Assembly: GCA_905221605.1 (NCBI GenBank)
Contig: CAJNDS010002764.1
Coordinates: forward strand, 155,001 to 219,000
Length of the DNA stretch: 64,000 nucleotides
Reading direction: 5' to 3'
DNA from: Symbiodinium natans
Lineage: Eukaryota; Sar; Dinophyceae; Suessiales; Symbiodiniaceae
The notes below the pieces were generated by a model. It was not told the origin of the DNA and made no database searches. It saw only the letters and a program-made list of their open reading frames with translations. How positions within the stretch are numbered: the first letter of the stretch is position 1; each line of letters opens with the position of its first letter. The translations under genes were made by a program, and so were the position numbers. Of this stretch, positions 47,701 through 59,700 are shown piece by piece.

Positions 47701-50700
47701 AGAAAGGTCACCACAACACCTCTCCTGCGGAAAATCTCCTCTAGAGCTCTGCAAACAACGAGTCCCGACAACACCCACCCTGAGGAAAACGTCTTTGGAA
47801 GTGCTTCAAACGGGTCACCACAAAACCCCTTCCTGAGGAAAATGTCGTTGGAAGTTGTGCAGAAAGGTCACTGCAACACCTCTCCTGCGGAAAATGTCCT
47901 CTAGAGCTATGCAAACAACAAGTCCCGACAACACCCACCCTGAGGAAAACGTCTTTGGAAGTGCTTCAAACGGGTCACCACAAAACCCCTTCCTGAGGAA
48001 AATGTCGTTGGAAGTTGTGCAGAAAGGTCACCACAACACCTCTCCTGCGGAAAATCTCCTCTAGAGCTATGCAAAAAAAGTCCCGACAACACCCACCCTG
48101 AGGAAAACGTCTTTGGAAGTGCTTCAAACGGGTCACCACAAAACCCCTTCCTGAAGAAAATGTCGTTGGAAGTTGTGCAGAAAGGTCACCACAACACCTC
48201 TCCTACTGAAAATGTCCTCTAGAGCCCTGCAAAAAACGTCACGACAACACCCACCCTGAGGAAAACGTTTTTGGAAGTGCTTCTAACGGGTCACCTCAAA
48301 GCCCCTTCCTGAAGAAAGTGTCGTTGGAAGTTGTGCAGAAAGGTCACTACAACACCTCTCCTGCGGAAAATGTCCTCTAGAGCTATGCAAACAACAAGTC
48401 CCGACAACACCCATCCTGAGGAAAACGTCTTTGGAAGTGCTTCAAACGGGTCACTACAAAACCCCTTCCTGAGGAAAATGTCGTTGGAAGTTGCGCAGAA
48501 AGGTCACCACAACACCTCTCCTACTGAAAATGTCCTCTAGAGCCCTGCAAAAACGTCACGACAACACCCACCCTGAGGAAAACGTTTTTGGAAGTGCTTC
48601 AAACGGGTCACTACAAAACCCCTTCCTGAGGAAAATGTCGTTGGAAGTTGTGCAGAAAGGTCACCACAACACCTCTCCTGCGGAAAATCTCCTCTAGAGC
48701 TCTGCAAACAACGAGTCCCGACAACACCCACCCTGAGGAAAACGTCTTTGGAAGTGCTTCAAACGGGTCACCACAAAACCCCTTCCTGAGGAAAATGTCC
48801 TTGGAAGTTGTGCAGAAAGGTCACTACAACACCTCTCCTGCGGAAAATGTCCTCTAGAGCTATGCAAACAACAAGTCCCGACAACACCCACCCTGAGGAA
48901 AACGTCTTTGGAAGTGCTTCAAACGGGTCACCACAAAACCCCTTCCTGAGGAAAATGTCCTTGGAAGTTGTGCAGAAAGGTCACCACAACACCTCTCCTG
49001 CGGAAAATGTCCTCTAGAGCTATGCAAAAAAAGTCCCGACAACACCCACCCTGAGGAAAACGTCTTTGGAAGTGCTTCAAACGGGTCACCACAAAACCCC
49101 TTCCTGAGGAAAATGTCGTTGGAAGTTGCGCAGAAAGGTCACCACAACACCTCTCCTACTGAAAATGTCCTCTAGAGCCCTGCAGAAAACGTCACGACAA
49201 CACCCACCCTGAGGAAAACGTTTTTGGAAGTGCTTCTAACGGGTCACCTCAAAGCCCCTTCCTGAGGAAAGTGTCCCTGGAAGTTGTGCAGAAAGGTCAC
49301 TACAACACCTCTCCTGCGGAAAATGTCCTCTAGAGCTATGCAAACAACAAGTCCCGACAACACCCATCCTGAGGAAAACGTCTTTGGAAGTGCTTCAAAC
49401 GGGTCACTACAAAACCCTTTCGTGAGGAAAATGCCCTTGGAAGTTGTGCAGAAAGGTCACCACAACACCTCTCCTGCGGAAAATCTCCTCTAGAGCTCTG
49501 CAAACAACGAGTCCCGACAACACCCACCCTGAGGAAAACGTTTTTGGAAGTGCTTCAAACGGGTCACCACAAAACCCCTTCCTGAGGAAAATGTCGTTGG
49601 AAGTTGTGCAGAAAGGTCATTGCAACACCTCTCCTGCGGAAAATGTCCTCTAGAGCTATGCAAACAACAAGTCCCGACAACACCCACCCTGAGGAAAACG
49701 TCTTTGGAAGTGCTTCAAACGGGTCACCACAAAACCCCTTCCTGAGGAAAATGTCCTTGGAAGTTGTGCAGAAAGGTCACCACAACACCTCTGCTGCGGA
49801 AAATCTCCTCTAGAGCTATGCAAAAAAAGTCCCGACAACACCCACCCTGAGGAAAACGTCTTTGGAAGTGCTTCAAACGGGTCACCACAAAACCCCTTCC
49901 TGAAGAAAATGTCGTTGGAAGTTGTGCAGAAAGGTCACCACAACACCTCTCCTACTGAAAATGTCCTCTAGAGCCCTGCAAAAAACGTCACGACAACACC
50001 CACCCTGAGGAAAACGTTTTTGGAAGTGCTTCTAACGGGTCACCTCAAAGCCCCTTCCTGAGGAAAGTGTCCCTGGAAGTTGTGCAGAAAGGTCACTACA
50101 ACACCTCTCCTGCGGAAAATGTCCTCTAGAGCTATGCAAACAACAAGTCCCGACAACACCCATCCTGAGGAAAACGTCTTTGGAAGTGCTTCAAACGGGT
50201 CACTACAAAACCCCTTCCTGAGGAAAATGTCGTTGGAAGTTGCGCAGAAAGGTCACCACAACACCTCTCCTACTGAAAATGTCCTCTAGAGCCCTGCAAA
50301 AAACGTCACGACAACACCCACCCTGAGGAAAACGTTTTTGGAAGTGCTTCTAACGGGTCACCTCAAAGCCCCTTCCTGAGGAAAGTGTCCCTGGAAGTTG
50401 TGCAGAAAGGTCACTACAACACCTCTCCTGCGGAAAATGTCCTCTAGAGCTATGCAAACAACAAGTCCCGACAACACCCACCCTGAGGAAAACGTCTTTG
50501 GAAGTGCTTCAAACGGGTCTCTACAAAACCCCTTCCTGAGGAAAATGTCGTTGGAAGTTGCGCAGAAAGGTCACCACAACACCTCTCCTACTGAAAATGT
50601 CCTCTAGAGCCCTGCAAAAAACGTCACGACAACACCCACCCTGAGGAAAACGTTTTTGGAAGTGCTTCAAACGGGTCACTACAAAACCCCTTCCTGAGGA

Positions 50701-53700
50701 AAATGTCGTTGGAAGTTGTGCAGAAAGGTCACCACAACACCTCTCCTGCGGAAATCTCCTTGAGAGCTCTGCAAACAACGAGTCCCGACAACACCCACCC
50801 TGAGGAAAACGTCTTTGGAAGTGCTTCAAACGGGTCAGCACAAAACCCCTTCCTGAGGAAAATGTCCTTGGAAGTTGTGCAGAAAGGTCACTACAACACC
50901 TCTCCTGCGGAAAATGTCCTCTAGAGCTATGCAAACAACAAGTCCCGACAACACCCACCCTGAGGAAAACGTCTTTGGAAGTGCTTCAAACGGGTCACCA
51001 CAAAACCCCTTCCTGAGGAAAATGTCCTTGGAAGTGGTGCAGAAAGGTCACCACAACACCTCTCCTGCGGAAAATGTCCTTGGGGAACCCTGCACCCTAA
51101 TTCCCCCTAAACCCTAAACACTAAACCCTAAACCCTAAGTCCTAAACCCTAAACCCTAAACCCTAAACTCTCCTAGACCCTAAACCCTATAAACCCTAAA
51201 CCCCCTACGAAAACCCCAAAAGTTGCCCAGGCGCGTGCCGCGGGCGCGCCAGGAGATCTCCTTCGTGCTGCATGCGGGCCAGCGCGTGGGCCACTGGGAA
51301 TCAAGGGATTTAGGGTTTGGGGGTTTAGGGTTTTAGGGTTTAGGGTTTAGGGTTCAGGGTTTAGGGTTTAGGGTTTAAGCCAATTTAAGGGGACCCGAAA
51401 CCCTACACCGTGAAACCCTACGAGCCCCAATTTCCAAGACTTAGGGGACCCGCTTTAAACATTCCTCAGAAAATGTACGGGTCAAATCTGGAGTGTACTA
51501 AGGGGAACCTTAAGGGGTGCAGCCTTAGGGTTGCGAGTCTTAAACCCTAAACCCTAAACCCTAAACCCTAAACCCTAAACCCTAAACCCTAAACCCTAAA
51601 CCCTAAACCCTAAACCCTCAGGCATCACTGGGCCATCCGGATCCGGGAAGACGCAAATCCTGCGCTCCCTGGCCGGCCTGGAGCCGGGGCTGCAAGCGTC
51701 GTTTTTTTTTTTTTTTTGGGGGCGGGGGGGGTGGGGGGGGGTTAGGGTTTAGGGTTTAGGGTTTAGGGTTTAGGGTTTAGGGTTTAGGGTTTAGGGTTTA
51801 GGGTTTAGGGTTTAGGGTTTAGGGTTTAGGGTTTACAGTTTACCGCCTCAGATTCGGGGAGCACCCAAAGCCCTCAACCCTATATTCTTCCATTGTATTC
51901 TAACAGGAGGACCTTGATTTCCTCATGGATTTTCGCTACATAACCCCTGTTGCCTTTGCGATGGACACCTTCTAGTTTGGTGGACATAGGAAAGAGGAAG
52001 ATCGAAGACCGGAGGGGAGGGATGGAAGGAAGAACAAAGGAAGGAAATAAGGAGAAGAAGGAACCACTACACACAAAGAATGAAAGGTTTGAAGGACAGA
52101 ACAACTTGCATGAGGTGCGATTTAATCCCGTGAGGGTGCTTCTTGTGTCACAATTCTTGGTTGGGGTTCTTCCTATTGAAAGGTGTTTTTGCATGGAGGG
52201 TTCCGTTTGTAACAATGTGGACGTACCACGGGTTTTGCTTTCAAGACATGGAAGAAGTAGAGGTTTCCGATGAAGAAGTAGAAGCGAAAAGGCTGGCCTC
52301 TGAGAACAAAGAAGGACATACGTGGTTTGCAACGAGAACATATACACTACTGTGTGTAAAAGGATAAGGCTTCCAACGAAACAGAGCAAATTGAGGTTCC
52401 CCTTCCTGACTTGTAGAGGCAATTCAGGCTATTGCAACTTAAACGGCAGGTGTAGCCACATCGGGCATGTAGATGTAGAGCAAATTACGGCTGGCCTATC
52501 ATGCTGCAGAGGAAATCAAGCTTTCAGCGGAAAGAACGCACAGGCTGCCTGTTTAAGTGGATGCATCGAAAACACAGAGCTTGCCTCGTCCAAAAATCGA
52601 GGAATTAGAGGAAACACCTCACAACAGAGAGACCAACAGGAATAGTTCATCGCTTGGATGTAATGGCGGCAAGGCAGGTTCTCCCGGCAAAACTAGGACG
52701 GACAACTCGGCCTACTGCGTAATACAGAAGAAGGAGGTAGAGGCCTTGCGATCGGGCCGAGTGGATCCAGTAGGGAAATAGCAGGGTTTCGGGTTAAGGG
52801 TTTAGTGTTTAGGGTTTAGGGTTGTTTTTTTCCTAAATGACAGCCACCAACAAAAACCGACCCCTGGCCCCCAACCAAAGAAAACCCAAAAAGCTCCCCA
52901 AGCCAACCCCGAACTTTAAGACCTAAGCCCCAAGCCCAAAAACTCGAAGCCCCTCCTCCCTCCCAATGTGCAAGCCTGCAAACCCTATAAACCTTATGAG
53001 CCCTAAGCCTTACCACTCACCACCACCACCACTACCACCGCCACCGCCTCTACCGCCCTACCACGATACTGTGATACCGTTATACCACTACACCGCTACA
53101 CACTATACTACTATACCACTACACCACAAAACCACAATAGCTCTCTACCATTGTGCCGCTGTACCACTATACCACTATACCACAGCGACGACCAGTAGCG
53201 CTACCGCGACCTATAGTGCTAGATCACGACACCTCTCGGGCAGCATTGCTTGTGCAGCCCTTGCAAGCCTTCGAGCCTTCTGTGTGTTCCCTTTTGTCTT
53301 GCCTATCGCGTCGGCCATGGACGCGCTGGAAGTGGACCGAATGAGTCTTGCTCAGCGCCGCGCGTGCTACTTGCAAGGCGGGCATTCCGTGTCGACCTGC
53401 GAACAAAGCCCATGTCCTGTTCTGCTCGACAGGTACGGCTGCTTGCGTTGCCGCCGAAAACGACACACAGCGCTGTCGGGGTCAGCTGCTGCGGACGCGC
53501 TGAATCGCGCACGCTTGTCCTATGGGGTTCTCACAGCCTTGGACGCAATGCCGTTCTTCTCCAATAGCTCTCGTGGCAATTTGGTGGAGCTTGTCGCCTC
53601 TTGGATGTGAAATTTGCTTCCCTTCTGACATTTCTGAAACTGTGACGAACAAGCATGATGCCTGATGCACTTCTCAGGCATCCTTCCTCGTGGAGCCTCT

Positions 53701-56700
53701 GGCCACGCCCATTCCTGCTCTCTTCCTCTTTCCGACGATGCTTCCGCGCTTCACTGTCGCTGCCCCCCCTGCTCCCCACATCTGTGAGCCAGCGCGCCTG
53801 CTTCGCTTGTGGCAGGAGGCCAGGGAAGAACACTTATTGTCTGTAATCTTACCTGGGCTGCATGTAGAGACTGCGTGTGGGTCGTTCTGAATATGCCGGA
53901 TGTCTTCGACAAAAGGTGCAGTTTCAACTCCCTGCACCAGCCCTGTCCACAGGTACATATGGCACGCTGCCACCGTGCTGCACCTTGTCGCCAGGCTCAG
54001 GACCTTTCAACGCGAGCAGCGTACTGGGAGAGCCTGAAGCTCGGCTGTCTGTGATTTGACCGGGCAAAGCCGAAAAGAGAGCGGGCAGTGAGGCACGCGC
54101 CAAGTGAGTTTCTGGGTGAACGAGTGAGAGAGTCGTCAAGGGTGCCTACCTGAGACAGTCGTCAAGGGTGCCCGTCGGGCCCAGGCCTGTGCTTTGAGCA
54201 TGAGTCGCAGCAACAAACCTTGCAGCATTTTTCATTCAGCATCGTGCCTTCGAATTCTCTAGCTGCCCTCCCCGAGCGCAAGCAACTTAGTATGTCGCCT
54301 GCTGCCACATGCATTCGCAATCAGCCCAACAGACGTTCTGACAAGGCGTTTAACTGCTAAGGTCATGGCGAAGTACTTCACCGCTGGATTCCTGGAGGAG
54401 GCCTGCGCTGTCTACCGGTGTGGCGTCGCTAACTCTATCTGAGAGTTTGTACCTGGCACTTGCTCCCTTCTAAACAGCAGCATTAACAGCCTTCGCGTGT
54501 CGAGACGTAGTAGCAGCACGCCCTGGCGCCAGGCAACCGCAGATGTACCTCTGCCTTGGTTCACCGAGTCCAACAGGCAGGTGGTCGCCACTCGCAGACT
54601 GCTGCAAGATTTCTCCCGATGTCAGGACTCGGTGGGCTGACGCTGCTGATGATCTCAACTGCAGTCGATTGGTACTGAAAACGTCAGCCACACGCCCGGT
54701 GACTGCCAGTGACTGCCTACCTCAGCTGCGTTGCGACTCTCTTTCCTTCTTGTTCAGGTCGGGTTCATCGTCGTGGATGATGCCAGGCTCTTGAATTCCT
54801 CAGCAATTGCAGTTGCCTTTCATGCGCCGCAAACCTGGTGATCTTCGCTTTCCAAGGATTGGGCAAAATGCCCAACTCAGCCCGACCCAGTCGCCGGCTC
54901 ACATGTGCGTGACTCCATACTCGCATGCCGCCGGATTAGACTGCCTTCCTGTTTCCGCTTCTTCAAGAAGGACGTGCCCGGGCAAGCAAGTCGCATCCAT
55001 GCTACGGACATGCTTGTAGGCTAAGCAATTTTGTCCTTGTTGACCTGAACAGATGCGTGACTCTCGACTCGATTCTGACCTTGGCTTCAAAGCCTGCGCC
55101 TCAGCTGCTCCAATCTACCTCTTGCTTGCCGCCTTTTCAAGAGGTTGCTCGGAATTGGCGCGCGAAGGCTCGGTCGCTGCTGTCTGTGTGCGTGCGCAGA
55201 CACACACAACGCGCCCAATTGCCACCTTCCCTTCCCCCATCCATTCACGACCTTTGTTTTTTCTCGGCAGGTCGTCGTACCCCTCCGAGTGAAGGTCGAG
55301 ATCACGCGGACTAGCAGGCGCCACGTCTGCTTCTGCCCTTTGATGCACAGTCTATATCGTCGTGCTTTTGAGGCAGCGCCGTCTTGGTGCTCGACATGGA
55401 TTGCGTAATAAGGCTGGAGTTGCCGGGCTGATCGACAGATCAGATCCTCGCTGATCGACCAGAGTGTGCTTCTTTGCAGGCCCCTCTTGCGCGTGCAATT
55501 GACCGTCCAGACTGCCTGGCCCGCTCGGCAGCAAAGGACGCACGCGCACCAGGTCTCGTGCGCTTTTTGCACTTCGCATTGTTACTGAGATATCGCCAGG
55601 AGCACGGACGCAAGCCCATGTGCCATGCCGACGCCACGCTTTTCTTCCCGAAACCAGACCTTGCCCCCGCCTCTGTCTTTTGTGCAACCGCTGCAATTTT
55701 CCGGTGTCCTTACATCCCAGGTTACCTGCATCGTTCGAAGCACCGGCGCCACAATCCAGCACGGCCCCTGTAAGCCATGACTGGGTTATCGATGGTGTCG
55801 GCGCAAGGCTTTGCTACTTCTTGTTGAAAGGAAAGGAAAGACTTCTACGCCGCGCTTTCCTCGGCCGTGCATGCTGCGGCCAAGTTCAGTGCCCAGACAA
55901 AACAGGTCGCCTTACTGCAGTCGTGGCTTTGTGCTTCAGTTTTGCGCAACTTCCTGAGGGCGGGGGCGGATGTGCAGCAGGCCTTTCGGTCTTTCATCTT
56001 TCTTCTGACCTTACTGTCTATCTGTCTCTCTATCTATCTTTCTGAAATTGCGTTCGCATTGTCACATGTTTCCTATAATTATATAATTCGATGTGCGATT
56101 TTGTGAACACTTGCACTCCAGGTGCGGAACGACTTTCTGCGACCTCAAGCTGTGCTGCTCCGTGTAGCTGGGTCACAACTGCCTTTGAACGCACACCCCA
56201 GACAATCCTCTGAGGCCGACTCCAGAAGCCAAATGTGCCCGTCTGCAGCGGGCGGCGGTCTGGTCATTGTGCTCGCGTGCTCTTGGCGGCGCAGGTTATG
56301 CCTGCTGCAGCTTCTGTCCCTGGCGGCCCCGCCGCCGTGCCTTTCCTGTCCTTGTCTTGCGTGTGCCTCTTGTGTTTCTTGGCTGTCTTGCTGGCCTTGG
56401 CCATTCGTCACTTTTCCAAGCGTGCGTCTCCACGCATTGCGACGACCGGATTTGCAAATATCCCCACGGCTTCCCTGTGCGATCCGGGCAATGTGCCCGT
56501 CTGCAGCGGGCGGCGGTCTGGTCATTGTGCTCGCGTGCTCTTGGCGGCGCAGGTTATGCCTGCTGCAGCTTCTGTCCCTGGCGGCCCCGCCGCCGTGCCT
56601 TTCCTGTCCTTGTCTCGCGTGTGCCTCTTGTGTTTCTTGGCTGTCTTGCTGGCCTTGGCCATTCGTCACTTTTCCAAGCCCATGAAGCCTGTGAACCCCC

Positions 56701-59700
56701 AAAAAGCCAATGAACCCCATAAACCTTTAACCCTAAACCAAAAGCCCTGAACCCTAAACCCTGAACCCTAAACCCTAAACCCTAAACCCTGAACCCTGAA
56801 CCCTGAACCCTGAACCCTGAACCCTGAACCCTGAACCCTGAACCCTGAACCCTAAACCCTGAACCCTAAACCCTGAACCCTGAACCCTGAATCCTAAACC
56901 CTGAACCCTGAACCCTAAACCCTAAACCTTAAACCCGAAACCCGAAACCCTAAACCCTAAACGCTAAACCCTAAACCCTAAACCCTAAACCCTAAACCCT
57001 AAACCCTAACCTAAACCCTAAGAAGCCCCTTGAGGAGCCCGCGGATGACTCCAGCATGGGCCTCGGCGGGCCGCGCCCGGCCTCGTGGCCGGCGCCCTGG
57101 GCCGCAAGGGTTCAGGGTTTAGAGTTTAGGGTTTAGGGTGTTTTCATTTTGAGACTGTTTTGGGCGTTTAGGGTTTTAGGGGGGTTTTAAGTTTTAAGGG
57201 TTTTTTTTTGGGGGGTTTTTGGGCCTTTGGGGTTTTAAGGGTTTTGGGATTTTACGGGGATTTGGGGTTGGGGTTGAGTTTAGGGTTTCGGGGTTTGGTT
57301 TGGGATTTAAGGTTTAGGGCTTTTGACTGCTCGCAACCCTAAACCCCTCTCGACATCAGGAATGGCGCCAACGGGTCTGCTGGCTACCGCAGGACGCCAA
57401 AGATTTGTGGGAAGGGGGAGGTTTAGGGCATTAGGGGCGTGAGTTGTTGTTCGGGTTTGGGGTGTTTTTTGCGGTTCCTTTAGGGTCCTTTTTAGGTTTC
57501 TATAGGGTTTGGGGCTCACGGTTTTGGTCCCCTGCGGGAGGGGGCGGGGGGTCATGCCCCGATTAGGGTTTAGGGTTTAGGGATGCCCTGCTCTTCCCCG
57601 TTGACTTTTCAGAGAAGCTACGCACAGAATACGCATTCGAACGACTGATTTCCGTAGTGACCTGATTACATAATCGTTGCACGCCTCCGGAAGGCGGAGG
57701 GAATTTTAGCTTTGGCGTGATTGCCCGAATGGTTGCGATGCATATATTGACTCTTATGACTCTTATGACTATATGGTTATGGTGGTGATGATGATTGTTA
57801 TTGCTATAAGGTTGGGTGCCATTAAGGCTTTTGATTTTCTTACTCTTAGTTAGTAGGAATGAGGGAATGAGGGAATGAGGTCCCCTATATCTCCCTTATT
57901 TCCCCTTTGAGGGATTATGTGGTACCTTAATTCCCCGTTCGCTACTAACCAACAGTAAGTTTTGTACACCCTAAACCCTAAACCCTAAACCCTAAACCCT
58001 AAACCCTAAACCCTAAACCCTAAACCCTAAACCCTAAACCCTAAACCCTAAACCCTAAACCCTAAACCTAAACCCTAAACCCTAAACCCTAAACCCTAAA
58101 CTTGCCCTAAACCCTAAACCCTAAACCCTAAACCCTAAACCTAAACCCTAAACCCTGAACCCTGAACCTTGAACCCTGAACCCTAAACCCTGTTCGGCAC
58201 CATGCTTCATTGGACTGTCACGAGCAGCCTTCCTTGGAGGATCGGCCGACCTTCGCTGGCACGCCCGCCGAATTCTTCAAGGCGCCCTGACTGAGCCATG
58301 CAAAACGAGGGGGCTTCCACGCCTCTTCAGGGTTTCGGGTGTGGGGTGTAGGGTTGAGGTTTAGGGTTTATCGGGTTTGTAGGGTTAGGGTTTAGGGTTT
58401 AGGGTGTACGGTTTAGGGTTTAGGGTTTGGTGGGTAGTGCTGGTTGAAGGTTTGCTGTTAAGAGGGTCAACTTGTCAAGATTTGTCAAAGCTTGTTACGT
58501 CCTGTCACACACCTTGGGCATGCGCGGTGCCAAGGCATTCGCGCCAAGGATGCGACCCACCCCTCCCACCTTATCCTACGACCTACGAGTACACCCTAAA
58601 CCCCCACACCCAAGAACCCCAGACCTCCCAACCCCCCTCCCCGCCCCCAAAAACCCCAAAAACCTAACCCTCCCACTGCTGAAAATAAACGAGTACTCGT
58701 AGTAACCCCTAACAACCCTCCCACACAAGCCACGCATCAAAACCCTGGCAAATCCCCCCCCCCCCCCCCCCCCAAACAGGCCCCACCCAAGACCCTAAAC
58801 CCTGAACCCGAACCCTGAACTCCAAACCCTCAACCCTAAACACCAAACCCGCAAACCCCTAAACCCCTAAACCCCTAAACCCCGAAACCCCGAAACCCCT
58901 AAACCCCGAAACCCCTAAACCCCCAAACCCCAAACCCCAAACCCCAAACCCCAAACCCCAAACCCTAAACCCCAAACCCTAAACCCTAAACCCTAAACCC
59001 TAAACCCCCACAAAACCTTCCTCAAATAGCCCCCACCTTGCAGGAGCTGGGCACCTACCGGAGCCAAGCGTCCACCTGCGCGCCCCTGTCGGATGCGCGC
59101 CTTGGGCTTTCTAGGGTTTAGGGTTTAGGGTTTAGGGTTTAGGGTTTAGGGTTTAGGGTTTAGGGTTTAGGGCTTTCTTTGTGTTGGCTTCTTGGGCGGG
59201 TTTGCTTCTTCCTTTCCTTTTTTTTTTTTTTGCGAGGGTTTAGGGTTTAGGGCTTAAAGGGATTTGGGATCTGGGGTTTGGGGTTTAGGGCTTAGGGTTT
59301 GGGAGTTTTGGGGGTTTCGGTGCTTAAGGGTTCGCTGGGTCCGGCTTTGTAGGTTTAGGGCGCGGGGTTGGGCGGTCTAGGTGTAGGGTTCAGGTTGTTG
59401 TGCTTTCCCTAAGCCCTACACCCTAGCCTATAACCCCTATAAACCCGATAAACCCTATAAACCCTATAACCCCTATAAACCCCTATAAACCCTATAAACC
59501 CTACAAAACCATATGAACCCTATAAACCCTATGAACCCTATAAACTATAAACCCTATACACCCCTACCCTATAAACCTTCTTAACCCTATAAACCCTAAA
59601 AGCCCTATATCCACTGCAAACCCTATAAGCCCTTTAAGCCCTATGTACACTAACACCCTATGAACCCTAGTAAGCCCTCTAAAGCCCTGAAAACTCTACA

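Larger units (their letters stand above)
51698..57025 (+). other. 5.3 kb intron 3 of the ATPase gene; mostly unassigned
   Basis: Begins with poly-T and (TTTAGGG)n (51,739-51,835) and ends with a long CCCTAAA/CCCTGAA array (56,730-57,018). Between them: 51,880-52,780, AG-rich DNA with short ORFs I cannot assign; a TACCAC microsatellite at about 53,010-53,185; and GC-rich exon-like sequence 53.3-56.7 kb (separate entries). Confidence 0.6.

Noticed and set aside
45035-51085. CRISPR array
   Set aside because: Units are contiguous tandem copies without unique spacers, in a eukaryotic intron.
45008-51117. Many near-identical 61-80 codon ORFs (MCRKVTTTPLLRK..., MGVVGTRCLQSSRG...)
   Set aside because: Repeat translations of the 160 bp satellite; the unit is not a multiple of three and each ends at the unit's own TAG.
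51880-52422. 180-codon minus-strand ORF and overlapping plus-strand ORFs
   Set aside because: Composition follows the AG-rich plus strand; no motif, no splice logic, different frames equally open.
52966-53316. N-terminal part of the 214-codon ORF
   Set aside because: Its start lies in the TACCAC microsatellite; only the part after 53,317 looks coding.
56145-56720. 191-codon minus-strand ORF
   Set aside because: Shadow of the 189 bp duplication; the plus strand gives a clear membrane helix, the minus strand a low-complexity Arg/Gln protein.
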